From the NCBI GenBank assembly GCA_903231505.1, contig CAFBRK010000040.1, positions 1 through 37,071 on the forward strand: DNA of 37,071 nucleotides, in the 5' to 3' direction. Source of the DNA: Olavius algarvensis associated proteobacterium Delta 3. Lineage in GTDB: Bacteria > Desulfobacterota > Desulfobacteria > Desulfobacterales > CAFBRK01. The notes under the pieces are model-generated. The model saw nothing but the letters and a program-made list of their open reading frames with translations. It was not told where the DNA came from and did no database searches. The position numbers and the translations under genes were made by a program. This document shows, in pieces, positions 8,050-15,810 of the stretch (position 1 is its first letter; each line of letters opens with the position of its first letter).

Positions 8050-8898
8050 CTATTGAATATCCTGCTCAACGATCTGGCCCGGTGCTTGTGACGGCGGCTG
8101 GGAAGAGGGGGCGGCCTGCGGCGTGGCCGAAGAGGGGGCTGCGCTCGATGCGGCGGGGCGGGATGCCATGCCGGCAATCCGCTTTTCAAGGGCCAGGATT
8201 CTGGCCAGCATGTCTGTTTCAACCTTGTCGATGGCGGTCCGGTACGCTTTCCGCTCATTTCGAACGGTTGATTCGAAATTCTTAATATCGGTCCGCAACG
8301 CACCCAGATCTGCTGTGGCCGTTTTGAGGGCATCCATGCCGACCGTGGTCTCTGCCAGGGTCGTTGACAGGCGCTGGAGCTGCGCCTGTTGTTCCGTCTT
8401 GTACTGCTGTAACTCGCCGGATGCCGCTGCCAGCTCTCCCCGTAGTCCGCCCATGGTTGCCTCGATCTTTTTGATCTCGCCGGTCAGCGTATTTTTGCTG
8501 ACCTTCACCGACCGAAGGCTTTTATCGGTGCGTTCCAGTTTTTTAATTTTTTGATCCAGATCGGCGCTCAGGGTCTGAAGGGTTGTCATCTGCTTGTTGA
8601 GGGACTCTTCGAGCTTGGCCACCTGGACGGAGAGGGATGAGAAACTCGAATCGAGATTTTCCGAGATTTTCTGAACCCGCATGGTGCCGGAAGAATCAAA
8701 GCGTTGAAGCTTTTTTCTCACATCAAAATAGGCAACAGCCATGGCGGCTGCGATCAGACACAGAAAAATGACAGCCACCTGGGTCATGCGTTGGCCGAGC
8801 CTGTCAATACGGTGCTCGTCGATCTCCGATTCATACAGCGTATTCTCGTCGGATCCGTTCAGTTCAATGTCGAAATCGGAAGGGTGTTTTCTTTTCAT
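8050..8898 (-). CDS. Membrane-anchored coiled-coil protein of unknown function
   Basis: The product (282 aa from ATG 8898) has an acidic cytoplasmic N-terminus, one membrane segment around residues 41-58 (VAVIFLCLIAAAMAVAYF), and then about 180 residues of heptad-rich coiled coil (long runs of LxxL, KKLERTDKSL, TLAETTVGMDALKTA). It ends in a low-complexity Ala/Ser/Pro tail (PSSATPQAAPSSQPPSQ). This topology suggests a periplasmic coiled coil tethered in the inner membrane. It starts within a few nt of the guaA stop codon, so it is translated from the guaA transcript; an in-frame ATG at 8913 would overlap guaA by 10 nt. No named family was recognised. Confidence 0.8.
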   Translation of the reverse strand: MKRKHPSDFDIELNGSDENTLYESEIDEHRIDRLGQRMTQVAVIFLCLIAAAMAVAYFDVRKKLQRFDSSGTMRVQKISENLDSSFSSLSVQVAKLEESLNKQMTTLQTLSADLDQKIKKLERTDKSLRSVKVSKNTLTGEIKKIEATMGGLRGELAAASGELQQYKTEQQAQLQRLSTTLAETTVGMDALKTATADLGALRTDIKNFESTVRNERKAYRTAIDKVETDMLARILALEKRIAGMASRPAASSAAPSSATPQAAPSSQPPSQAPGQIVEQDIQ

Positions 8899-8903
8899 CG
8901 ATC

Positions 8904-10433
8904 TTATTCCCATTCAATGGTGCTGGGCGGTTTCGAGCTGATGTCGTAGACGACCCGATTGACGCCACGAACTTCGTTGATGATCCGATTGCTTATGGCG
9001 CCCAACAGCCTGTGGGGCAGCTTCGCCCAATCGGCGGTCATGGCATCCCTGCTGGTGACCGCCCGGATGGCGACAATATGTTCGTAGGTGCGTTGATCCC
9101 CCATGATGCCGACGCTTTTTAGCGGCAGCAGGACGGCAAACGACTGCCATAACTTCCGATAATACCCGTTTGCTCTGATTTCCTCAAGCAGGACGGCATC
9201 CACCTCCCTTAAAATCTCCAAACGCTTCCGCGTAATTTCCCCGATAATGCGGATGGCCAGCCCGGGGCCCGGAAACGGCTGCCGCCATATGAGTTCGTCC
9301 GGAAGTCCGAGGGTCTTGCCCAGTTTACGGACCTCGTCTTTGAACAGGTATTTGAGAGGTTCGACCAGTTTCAATCTCATTTTCTTGGGAAGCCCTCCGA
9401 CATTGTGATGGGACTTGATGACGGCGGAGGGGCCACCAAATGCCGACCGGGATTCAATGACATCCGGGTACAGGGTGCCCTGGCCCAAAAATTCGGCGCC
9501 CTTGATCTTTTTGGCCTCGGCCTCGAACACATCCATGAATACCTTGCCGATGATCTTCCTCTTTTTTTCCGGATTGCTCACCTTGGACAGCGCCGACAGA
9601 AACCGCTTGCCGGCCCGCACAAAGCGGATATTGATCTTCAGATGCTGCTGGAAAACGGTTTTTAACTTTTTGGCTTCGTCCTTTCTCAGCAAACCGTTAT
9701 CCACGAATATGCACGTCAGGCGTTTCCCCACCGCCTGGTGGATCAGCAGGGCGGTGACCGATGAATCCACTCCGCCACTCAACCCCAAAATGATCTTGCT
9801 GTCTCCGGTCTCTTCCCGGATGCTTCGGATGGATTCCCTGGCAAATGACGACATCGTCCAGTTCCTGGGGCAGTCACAGACGTCAAAAAGAAAATTTCGA
9901 AGCATGATTTTGCCCTTGGGCGTGTGCAGCACCTCGGGGTGAAACTGGAATCCATAAAGCCGCTTTTTGGGATGCTCCACGGCGGCGATGCGCGTGTTTT
10001 TGGTGGACCCCGTGATCCGGAAGCCTTTGGGCAGTTTGGTGGTGGAATCGCCGTGGCTCATCCAGCACGGCGTCGTGCTTTCGACTCCTTTGAACAGGCT
10101 CTCGGGGCGTCGCACCAGCACCTCGGCGTGACCGTACTCCCGTTTTCCAGCGCCTTTTACGGTACCGCCCAAGGCATCCATCATGTACTGCATCCCGTAG
10201 CAGATACCCAGAATCGGGATGTTCAGGCCGAAAATCTGCGGATCCACCCGTGGACTGTGTTTGTCATAGATACTGGCGGGCCCGCCGGAGAGAATGATGC
10301 CGTCAGGTTGGAGTTCGCGGATGCTCTCCACCGTGATGTCGGGTGGTTCGATCCGGCAGTAGACCCGCAGTTCACGGACGCGACGAGCGATCAACTGGTT
10401 GTACTGTGAGCCGAAATCAACAATCAGTATCAT
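8904..10433 (-). CDS. guaA: GMP synthase (glutamine-hydrolysing)
   Basis: GuaA converts XMP to GMP using ATP and ammonia from glutamine in purine biosynthesis. The 509-aa protein starts at ATG 10433 with MILIVDFGSQYNQLIARRVRE. An AAGGGA precedes this start, and the longer open frame upstream is not family-like. The class I amidotransferase domain has ILSGGP, the nucleophile in LGICYGMQ (Cys78) and FQFHPEV. The ATP pyrophosphatase domain has the P-loop LSGGVDSSV. The C-terminal dimerisation domain has RQPFPGPGLA, DQRTYEH and the terminal KPPSTIEWE. guaB is not adjacent. A coiled-coil gene follows on the same transcript. Confidence 0.97.
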   Translation of the reverse strand: MILIVDFGSQYNQLIARRVRELRVYCRIEPPDITVESIRELQPDGIILSGGPASIYDKHSPRVDPQIFGLNIPILGICYGMQYMMDALGGTVKGAGKREYGHAEVLVRRPESLFKGVESTTPCWMSHGDSTTKLPKGFRITGSTKNTRIAAVEHPKKRLYGFQFHPEVLHTPKGKIMLRNFLFDVCDCPRNWTMSSFARESIRSIREETGDSKIILGLSGGVDSSVTALLIHQAVGKRLTCIFVDNGLLRKDEAKKLKTVFQQHLKINIRFVRAGKRFLSALSKVSNPEKKRKIIGKVFMDVFEAEAKKIKGAEFLGQGTLYPDVIESRSAFGGPSAVIKSHHNVGGLPKKMRLKLVEPLKYLFKDEVRKLGKTLGLPDELIWRQPFPGPGLAIRIIGEITRKRLEILREVDAVLLEEIRANGYYRKLWQSFAVLLPLKSVGIMGDQRTYEHIVAIRAVTSRDAMTADWAKLPHRLLGAISNRIINEVRGVNRVVYDISSKPPSTIEWE

Positions 10434-10698
10434 GTGGATCCCTTCCGTAATTAAATTGCGCAGCCTCATTGAATATGTTAAACACGCAAAAATTGTCAAT
10501 CGGATTGTCTTGTCTGGTAGATTTAAGCATATATATCCAAATCTAAGGATACGGTGGACAGCCTATCTCCCCCACCGTGCCTCCCCCATCAGGGGGGAGG
10601 ACCTTTTATTTCCCTCCCCTTGTGGGAGGGATTTAAAGGGAGGGGGCATAAAACGCATTCCTTACTCTTGTTTCTAGGGCGGGAAACTTATAGCGTTT
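10434..10698. repeat. Intergenic region with two CTCCCC palindromes
   Basis: Two near-perfect hairpins lie here: 10580-10600 (CCTCCCCCATCAGGGGGGAGG) and 10612-10630 (CCCTCCCCTTGTGGGAGGG). The same family recurs at 12730-12750 and 19445-19465. The region also separates the divergent guaA and TrpF-like genes and must hold their promoters, but no clear -35/-10 could be chosen. These are widely dispersed palindromes of proteobacterial genomes. Confidence 0.7.
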
Positions 10699-11508
10699 AT
10701 GAGCCGACTCATTGTTCAGATATATGAAGTCCAGGATCCCAGGGAGGCGGAAGGCCTCGTTAAACTGGGCGTGGATCATATCGGCAGCGTCGTTCTTTCG
10801 AATGAGACATGGAAAGATCCGGTGCTGGAGGAGACCGTTCGGCAGGTCCAGGCGGCGGGGGCCGTCAGCAGCCTGATTCCCCTCTACGGGGACCCGGATC
10901 TGATCTTTCGAACCGTCGACTATTACCGGCCGGATATTCTGCATTTCTGCGACGATCTGATCGGCAGTATTCGTGATCTCAATGCGTTGGACCCCTTTGT
11001 GTCGCTTCAGGAGCAGTTGCGAACTCGGTTTCCGAATGTGCGTATCATGCGCTCGATACCCATACCGGAGTCTGGCGCCGCCACCGAATATCCGACTCTT
11101 GAGGTGGCCCGCGCCCTGGAGCCGGTTACCGATTTCTTCCTGACCGACACGCTGGTGGACAACGGAAATGGCCTTTCCCAGGAGGAGCAGCCGGTCGCCG
11201 GTTTCGTGGGGATTACGGGGCTTCCCTGCAGCTGGGATATTGCCGCGAAACTAACGGCTCAAAGCCGGATCCCGGTGATTCTGGCCGGTGGTATTTCCCC
11301 GGACAATGCCTACGACGCCGTCATGAACACACGGCCGGCAGGCATTGACAGCTGCACGCAAACCAACGCCGTGGATCCGTCGGGAAAGCCGATCCGGTTT
11401 CGGAAAGATCCGGACAAGGTCCGCCACATGATTGCCGAAGTCCGGCGAGCGGAGCGGGACCTGAATCAATACCCCTCGGATGATGTATCGCCGAACCGTA
11501 GACTCTGA
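10699..11508 (+). CDS. TrpF-like (phosphoribosylanthranilate isomerase superfamily) barrel protein
   Basis: The 269-aa product has the C-terminal half of a PRA isomerase barrel: FVGITG, WDIAAKL, IPVILAGGISPDNAYDAV and PAGIDSCT, the phosphate-binding strands of TrpF. LTDTLVDN keeps the equivalent of the catalytic Asp. The N-terminus, however, reads IVQIYEVQDPREAEGLVKLG in place of the canonical KICGIT-x-D-A pattern, so the catalytic Cys is missing. GVDHIGSVVLS replaces GADxIGFVF. No other trp gene is nearby. It may be an isomerase or aldolase-like enzyme on another substrate; the exact reaction is unknown. No strong Shine-Dalgarno is seen before ATG 10699. Confidence 0.75.
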   Translation: MSRLIVQIYEVQDPREAEGLVKLGVDHIGSVVLSNETWKDPVLEETVRQVQAAGAVSSLIPLYGDPDLIFRTVDYYRPDILHFCDDLIGSIRDLNALDPFVSLQEQLRTRFPNVRIMRSIPIPESGAATEYPTLEVARALEPVTDFFLTDTLVDNGNGLSQEEQPVAGFVGITGLPCSWDIAAKLTAQSRIPVILAGGISPDNAYDAVMNTRPAGIDSCTQTNAVDPSGKPIRFRKDPDKVRHMIAEVRRAERDLNQYPSDDVSPNRRL

Positions 11509-11617
11509 ACTGTCTTTGCACACGAGAATTTTAGAATAATTTTTTTGGGTCATCTCCCAATTGGTTGCAGTTTTTTAATAATTTTGGCTGGTAATTTCAT
11601 CCGGTGTAAGGATCAAT

Positions 11618-11974
11618 GAGGATTCAAGGGTTCGAGGATTCCAGGGGTCGAGTGAAAGGCTAAACGCATTACATGAATCTTCTCGCAACCCCGCTGTGCG
11701 AGATTTCCGCTTAGCTACAACAAGCTGCGGGGCAGCGACGCCGAATAGCGCCCACTTGATCCCCTCTCCTTGTCTTGCTAAATTTAGGCTTTGCAAGGGT
11801 CGCCGAAGGCGGTATTCAACAGCGCGCGCTTCATCGATACGGCTGAGCTCGTCGCAGGCCCTCAGGTTAGAGAATTTCGCATGGGTTCCCTGCTGCGAGC
11901 TACAGGAGATAACCAATCTAAAACACTTAACATATAGCACTTGACCCCTTGAATCCTCGAACCCTTGGACCCTC
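11618..11974. mobile_element. MITE-like element with 37-bp terminal inverted repeats
   Basis: The ends 11618-11654 and 11938-11974 are inverted copies matching at 33 of 37 positions, with the shared core CAAGGGTTCGAGGATTC. The 283-bp centre is structured: CCCCGC pairs with GCGGGG (about 11728-11690 region), AGCT-TGTTGT-AGCT and CTCGCA/TGCGAG form small stems. A - strand frame of about 135 codons runs through it without a ribosome-binding site, so it may be incidental. No target duplication was visible. Half-like end sequences (TTGACCCCTTGAACCCC) recur at 19980-20020. It sits 84 nt before efp. Confidence 0.6.
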
Positions 11975-12021
11975 TTCTCCAACTAATTTGGAGAAGAACC
12001 ATATTTTTTTATTTTTACTGG

Positions 12022-12044
12022 GTAAAATCGTTCCACGATTTTAC
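12022..12044 (+). promoter_or_regulatory. Hairpin directly before the efp Shine-Dalgarno
   Basis: GTAAAATCG (12022-12030) and CGATTTTAC (12036-12044) form a perfect 9-bp stem with loop TTCCA, ending one base before AAGGAG (12045-12050) and 13 nt before the efp ATG. A similar hairpin with loop TTTCA overlaps the efp stop codon. Confidence 0.6.
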
Positions 12045-12057
12045 AAGGAGCGGAATT

Positions 12058-12621
12058 ATGCTGGAAAGTGGCAATTTACGGAAGGGGCTGAAGCTTGAAA
12101 TCGACGGTGAACCCTATGTCATCGTGCAGTTTGAATTTGTGAAACCCGGAAAGGGCCAGGCGCTGTACAAATGCCGGCTTAAAAATATGGTTACCGGGGC
12201 CCAGTTTGACAGAACGTTCCGCTCCGGGGAAAAATTCAATGAAGCCAATCTCGAGGAAGTCGAAATGCAGTACCTGTATTACGACGGTGAAAACTACTGT
12301 TTCATGAATACCACAACCTATGACCAGGAATTTCTAACGCCGGATCAGGTTGGCGATGCCATACCGCTCCTTAAGGAAAACACCGTCTGCAGCGTTCTTC
12401 TTTTCGACAGAAAGGCGATCGGGATCACACTGCCCAATTTCGTGGATTTACGGATCACGGAGGCGGACCCCTGGGTCAAGGGGGATACGGCATCCGGCAG
12501 CACCAAGCCGGCAACCCTGGAGACCGGCACAGTGATCCAGGTGCCCCCCTTTGTCGAGGAAGGCGAAAAGGTCCGGATCGACACGCGTACCGGTCAATAT
12601 GTGGAACGGGTCAAGGAATAA
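12058..12621 (+). CDS. efp: Elongation factor P
   Basis: EF-P binds the ribosome between the P and E sites and relieves stalling at polyproline stretches. The 187-aa protein from ATG 12058 (AAGGAG 7 nt upstream) has the three OB-like domains: an N-terminal KOW-like domain with SGNLRKGLKLEIDGEPY and the loop PGKGQALYK, whose Lys32 is the likely site of post-translational modification (Lys34 in E. coli); the middle domain with MQYLYYDGENYCFMN; and the C-terminal domain with GDTASGSTKPATLETG and IDTRTGQYVERVK. Length and order are typical. No epmA/epmB or earP is seen here. Confidence 0.97.
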   Translation: MLESGNLRKGLKLEIDGEPYVIVQFEFVKPGKGQALYKCRLKNMVTGAQFDRTFRSGEKFNEANLEEVEMQYLYYDGENYCFMNTTTYDQEFLTPDQVGDAIPLLKENTVCSVLLFDRKAIGITLPNFVDLRITEADPWVKGDTASGSTKPATLETGTVIQVPPFVEEGEKVRIDTRTGQYVERVKE

Positions 12622-12652
12622 CATCGTTTCACGATGTTATTCCGATGTTTTT
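12616..12652 (+). terminator. Stem-loop overlapping the efp stop codon
   Basis: GAATAACATCG (12616-12626) and CGATGTTATTC (12632-12642) form a perfect 11-bp stem with loop TTTCA that includes the efp TAA. A short T run (TTTTTT at 12648-12653) begins a few bases later, so it may act as a terminator, but the T tract is not directly attached. Confidence 0.5.
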
Positions 12653-12729
12653 TGTCCTGCTCGCAACGGCGATATTCTTCAAGTTTCCAGGAGGTCCAGT
12701 CGCCGGTGTCGCAGAGTGTTTTAAGAATT

Positions 12730-12750
12730 CCTCTCCCCTGGTGGGAGAGG
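12730..12750. repeat. CCTCTCCCC palindrome
   Basis: CCTCTCCCCTGGTGGGAGAGG is a near-perfect hairpin of the same dispersed family as those at 10580 and 19445. It lies between the convergent efp and nitroreductase genes and may help end both transcripts. Confidence 0.6.
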
Positions 12751-12824
12751 CGAGGTGAGGGGGAAAAACTGCGATAATTCCGAGATTATACCCCAAAATG
12801 GCTTTGGCGGGGCGGCTATCGATT

Positions 12825-13427
12825 TCATTCACCACTTAAAAACCGCTTCCCCCAGCGCTCGGAGTGTAAAATGGCGTCGAGCGGTTTCCGCCCTCTCTTT
12901 CTGGGCGGCGCGTCCTTGGGGTAACCGATCGCCAGAAGTGCCGACACCCAGACCCGCTCCGGAATATCTAGAATTTCCCGAATGCGATCTTCTCGAAACC
13001 ATCCGATCCAACACGTACCAAGTCCGAGTTCCACCGCTTTTAGCACCATATGTTCCATGGCGATCCCGAGGTCGATCCGGTAGTATTCGATGCCGGTGAT
13101 ACGACCGCCGATCCGGTTGGCGATTATATCCAGCTGACTGCATCCCACCATGAGAAGGGGCGCCTGGACCAGCCATTTATTCGGGATGACCGGTCGCATG
13201 GCCTCTCGACAGATGCGTTGGATGGTTTCCTTCTCCGTGACGGCGATAAATCGCCATGTCTGGCTGTTGCAGGCCGACGGAGCCCATCGCGCGGCTTCAC
13301 AGAGGGAGAGAATGGTATCCCGGGAGACGGGCCGTGAAGAAAACGCCCGGACCGACCGGCGATGGTGGATGAGGGCATCCAGCCCGGTAGGTGTTGGCGA
13401 TTCTCTGGTTGGATCCTGCTCGGTCAT
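12825..13427 (-). CDS. Nitroreductase family protein
   Basis: This is an FMN-dependent oxidoreductase of the nitroreductase fold, 200 aa. The N-terminal FMN-binding signature is HHRRSVRAFSSRPVSRD, followed by AARWAPSACNSQTWRFIAV, and later GIAMEHMVLKAVELGLGTCW and the hydrophobic strand ALLAIGYPKD. Such small nitroreductases reduce nitro-compounds, quinones or related substrates with NAD(P)H; the natural substrate cannot be told from sequence. It stands alone on the - strand. Upstream of its start the DNA becomes repeat island B. Confidence 0.9.
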   Translation of the reverse strand: MTEQDPTRESPTPTGLDALIHHRRSVRAFSSRPVSRDTILSLCEAARWAPSACNSQTWRFIAVTEKETIQRICREAMRPVIPNKWLVQAPLLMVGCSQLDIIANRIGGRITGIEYYRIDLGIAMEHMVLKAVELGLGTCWIGWFREDRIREILDIPERVWVSALLAIGYPKDAPPRKRGRKPLDAILHSERWGKRFLSGE

Positions 13428-14122
13428 GGGGGTGGCCCATTTCCTGTTCGCCCGTCTGCCCGTTGGCCCGTCTGCCCGTTGGCCGGTTTAGCCGGTGCAC
13501 CTGCGGTTCACGTCATTTACCGCGAGACGGCGCGTCATAGGTTCGGCACGGCGCTTACGTCATTCGTTGTTTTGTTGATCTGTAATCTTTCAACTTTCAG
13601 CTTTGAGCTTTCAGCTTGAATCTTTTCCTCCGTGTCCTCTGTGACCTCTGAAAGAAATTTTTTCCTCCTGAATCCGTTCCCAATGCCGAATACCCAGTAC
13701 CAAGTACCCATCCAGTTTGCCGGTTTGCTAACCTCAGGTATTCGGTATTGGGTATTTGGTATTCGGCTTTCCGTGAATCATCAATCATCTACTAATCCAG
13801 CCTCTAACCTCCAACCTAAGACCTCCAACCCTAGTACCGAGTTCTCATCTAGCATCCAATCTGCCTGTTGGCCCTTTCGCCCGTTGGCCCGTTTGCCGGT
13901 TAGCCGGTTTGCCAGTTGGCCGGTTTGGCTTCGCTCGATCCAATCCTAGAGTACACATTCTGAGCCCTAACCCTTATCCCTTATTTAAACTTTCAGCTTC
14001 AGACGCTTCGCTTTCAACTCATATTTCTTTTAGCTTTGCCGGTGGGGTCGGAGCCGTCAGGCGAAGTCCCAGGCTTTCTTTCCTTTCAGCTTTCAACTTT
14101 CAGCTTTCAGCTTCAGTTCAGG
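13428..14122. repeat. Word-like degenerate repeat island B (inverted relative to island A)
   Basis: This gene-free region repeats the vocabulary of island A in reverse orientation. Bases 13720-13789 are the exact reverse complement of 1883-1952 (70 nt), and the neighbouring block to about 13870 matches 1990-2080 with few changes. Other words are CGTTTGCCGGTTAGCCGG runs (13440-13490, 13860-13925) and CTTTCAGCTTTCAACTTTCAG runs (13590-13620, 14080-14120). On the - strand it begins right after the stop codon of the CBS-domain gene. Confidence 0.85.
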
Positions 14123-15403
14123 TTAGGGCCTCGGCGAGTGATCCACATTCGGCGGCGTGTCCACTTCTCTGGAGTCCTCTTCCAAGCGGTGAACGACATA
14201 CTCCCGGATGCGCATGCCTTCCATTGATTCCACGATGATTTCATAGGGCCCAATGGAGATTTGCTCCTTTTCCCTGGGTATCCTGCCGATGTGATCCAGG
14301 ATATATCCTGAGAAGGTATCGTACTCCGGGGAATCCGGGATATCCATGCCGATCATGTCATTGACATCGTCGATGTCTGATTTGCCCGGCACCATCCATT
14401 TGTCCTGATCGAGCGTGATGATTTCCGGCTCTTCGATATCGGTTTCGTCATGGATTTCACCGACGATTTCCTCGAGGGCATCTTCCAGGGTGATCAACCC
14501 GGAAACCCCTCCATATTCATCGACGACAATGGCCATGTGGGTTTTCCGTTTTTTAAACTGTCCGAGCAGGGAGTCGAGCTTTTTGTTTTCCGGAACAAAA
14601 TAGGGCTCCCGCATGATTTTCCGGATGTCGATCGGCTTGCCGCTGGCATAATACAAAAACAGGTCCTTGATGTTCAGGATGCCGATCACGTGGTCGAAGT
14701 CTCCCTCGATGACCGGAATCCGGCTGTTTCCGGACCTGACGATCTCGTCAAGTTTCAATTCCTGGTCTGCTCCGATAACGTACATATCCCCGCGCGGTGT
14801 CATGATCTCGGAGGCTTTGGTGTCGTCGAATTCGAATATCTTGTGGATCAGTTGCTTTTCTTCTTCCTTGATTTCCCCTTCTTCCTCGACGACCTCCACG
14901 AACGTCATCAGCTCTTCTTCGGTGGCGCTCGGTGTTTTTTTGATGCGCCCGGTGATGCGGGGGATGAAGTCAAGGAACTTGATGAGCGGAAAAAAGAGAA
15001 TCAACAACCAAAAAACGGGACGAATGATTATCCTGGCAATGAGTACATTGTTCCGGGTGGCGATCGATTTGGGGAGGACTTCCCCGAATACGACGATCAA
15101 AAAGGTCATGACGCCGGTGGCCAGCCCAAGCGCATGATTGGGAAACGCACCGATAGCAATGGAGGTCGCCAGTGCCGCGGCACCGACGTTGACGATGTTG
15201 TTTCCGATGAGAATGGTTGTCAGCAGGCGGTGGGGATTCTGTTTCATCCGGAAAATGAGACGATCCGTTCGCCCGCCCTCCTTGGCAAGGTGCCGGGCGC
15301 GGGTTCTGCTGATTGAAAACAGCGCCGTTTCCGCAGAAGAGAAAAACCCGCTCAGAAAGAGCAGAAGAAGGAGAAAAATTATCTCATCCGTTGCAACATT
15401 CAT
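14123..15403 (-). CDS. CorC/HlyC-type CBS-domain membrane protein (CNNM family)
   Basis: This inner-membrane protein (426 aa from ATG 15403) belongs to the CNNM/CorC group linked to Mg2+ or Na+ transport. Domain order: DUF21 membrane domain with FLSGFFSSAETALFS, a conserved GNNIVN, and FGEVLPKS in residues 1-180; a CBS pair (IMTPRGDMYV, IPVIEGDFDHVIGI, then MAIVVDEYGGVSGLITLEDALEEIVG); and a C-terminal CorC_HlyC domain (DTFSGYILDHIGRIP). The frame is open to GTG 15433; MNVATDEIIF at 15403 best matches family N-termini, but no good Shine-Dalgarno decides it. All domains are intact. Confidence 0.92.
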   Translation of the reverse strand: MNVATDEIIFLLLLLFLSGFFSSAETALFSISRTRARHLAKEGGRTDRLIFRMKQNPHRLLTTILIGNNIVNVGAAALATSIAIGAFPNHALGLATGVMTFLIVVFGEVLPKSIATRNNVLIARIIIRPVFWLLILFFPLIKFLDFIPRITGRIKKTPSATEEELMTFVEVVEEEGEIKEEEKQLIHKIFEFDDTKASEIMTPRGDMYVIGADQELKLDEIVRSGNSRIPVIEGDFDHVIGILNIKDLFLYYASGKPIDIRKIMREPYFVPENKKLDSLLGQFKKRKTHMAIVVDEYGGVSGLITLEDALEEIVGEIHDETDIEEPEIITLDQDKWMVPGKSDIDDVNDMIGMDIPDSPEYDTFSGYILDHIGRIPREKEQISIGPYEIIVESMEGMRIREYVVHRLEEDSREVDTPPNVDHSPRP

Positions 15404-15433
15404 GATGACAAAAAGTCGCACCCCCATGTCCAC

Positions 15434-15810
15434 CGGTTGGGGACCCCGGGCACGCCAAACGCCAGGGATCGCGCGTTCAGAATATAAGTTCGGCGGCGCT
15501 TCGGTTTACTGAGGGACATGACGGTAGGACGAAAACTGATCCGGTGATCATATGTTGATGAAGCGGGGTCTTCCAAGCTTTGAGACTTCCTCTTGAATTT
15601 ATTGAATTTATTTATGTATTATAACGCGAATTTTCAATTTTTCAAGTAAAATAGATTCCTCCGGAAAAAGCCGGAGGAATCTATGCCGGAAATGCCATGA
15701 GATCCTTTCAGACGCTGACTGAAAAAGATAAAACATCCGGGTATTATGGTAATTTTCGGAATAACCGATCAAAACACGTTCTGTGACGTCTAACAGGCTG
15801 TGCAACACCA
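15434..15810. other. Intergenic region between divergent genes
   Basis: Apart from the hairpin at 15653-15682 and an A+T-rich stretch (15590-15650), nothing is recognised. It must hold the promoters of the CBS-domain gene and the helicase gene, but no clear consensus is visible. Confidence 0.4.
15653..15682. terminator. Perfect 12-bp hairpin
   Basis: AGATTCCTCCGG (15653-15664) and CCGGAGGAATCT (15671-15682) pair perfectly around the loop AAAAAG. There is no T tract on the right; on the left (- strand reading) a run of A/T follows. It lies between divergent genes, so it is not an obvious terminator; it could be a protein-binding or regulatory palindrome. Confidence 0.4.

Noticed and set aside
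11575..11982. A 135-codon - strand frame within the element before efp
   Set aside because: Both of its ends lie in the inverted repeats, no ribosome-binding site precedes it, and the stem structure explains the conservation at least as well. Kept as part of the element.
14450..15316. A 288-codon + strand frame opposite the CBS-domain gene
   Set aside because: It is the antisense shadow of a clearly conserved gene and contains no recognisable motif.
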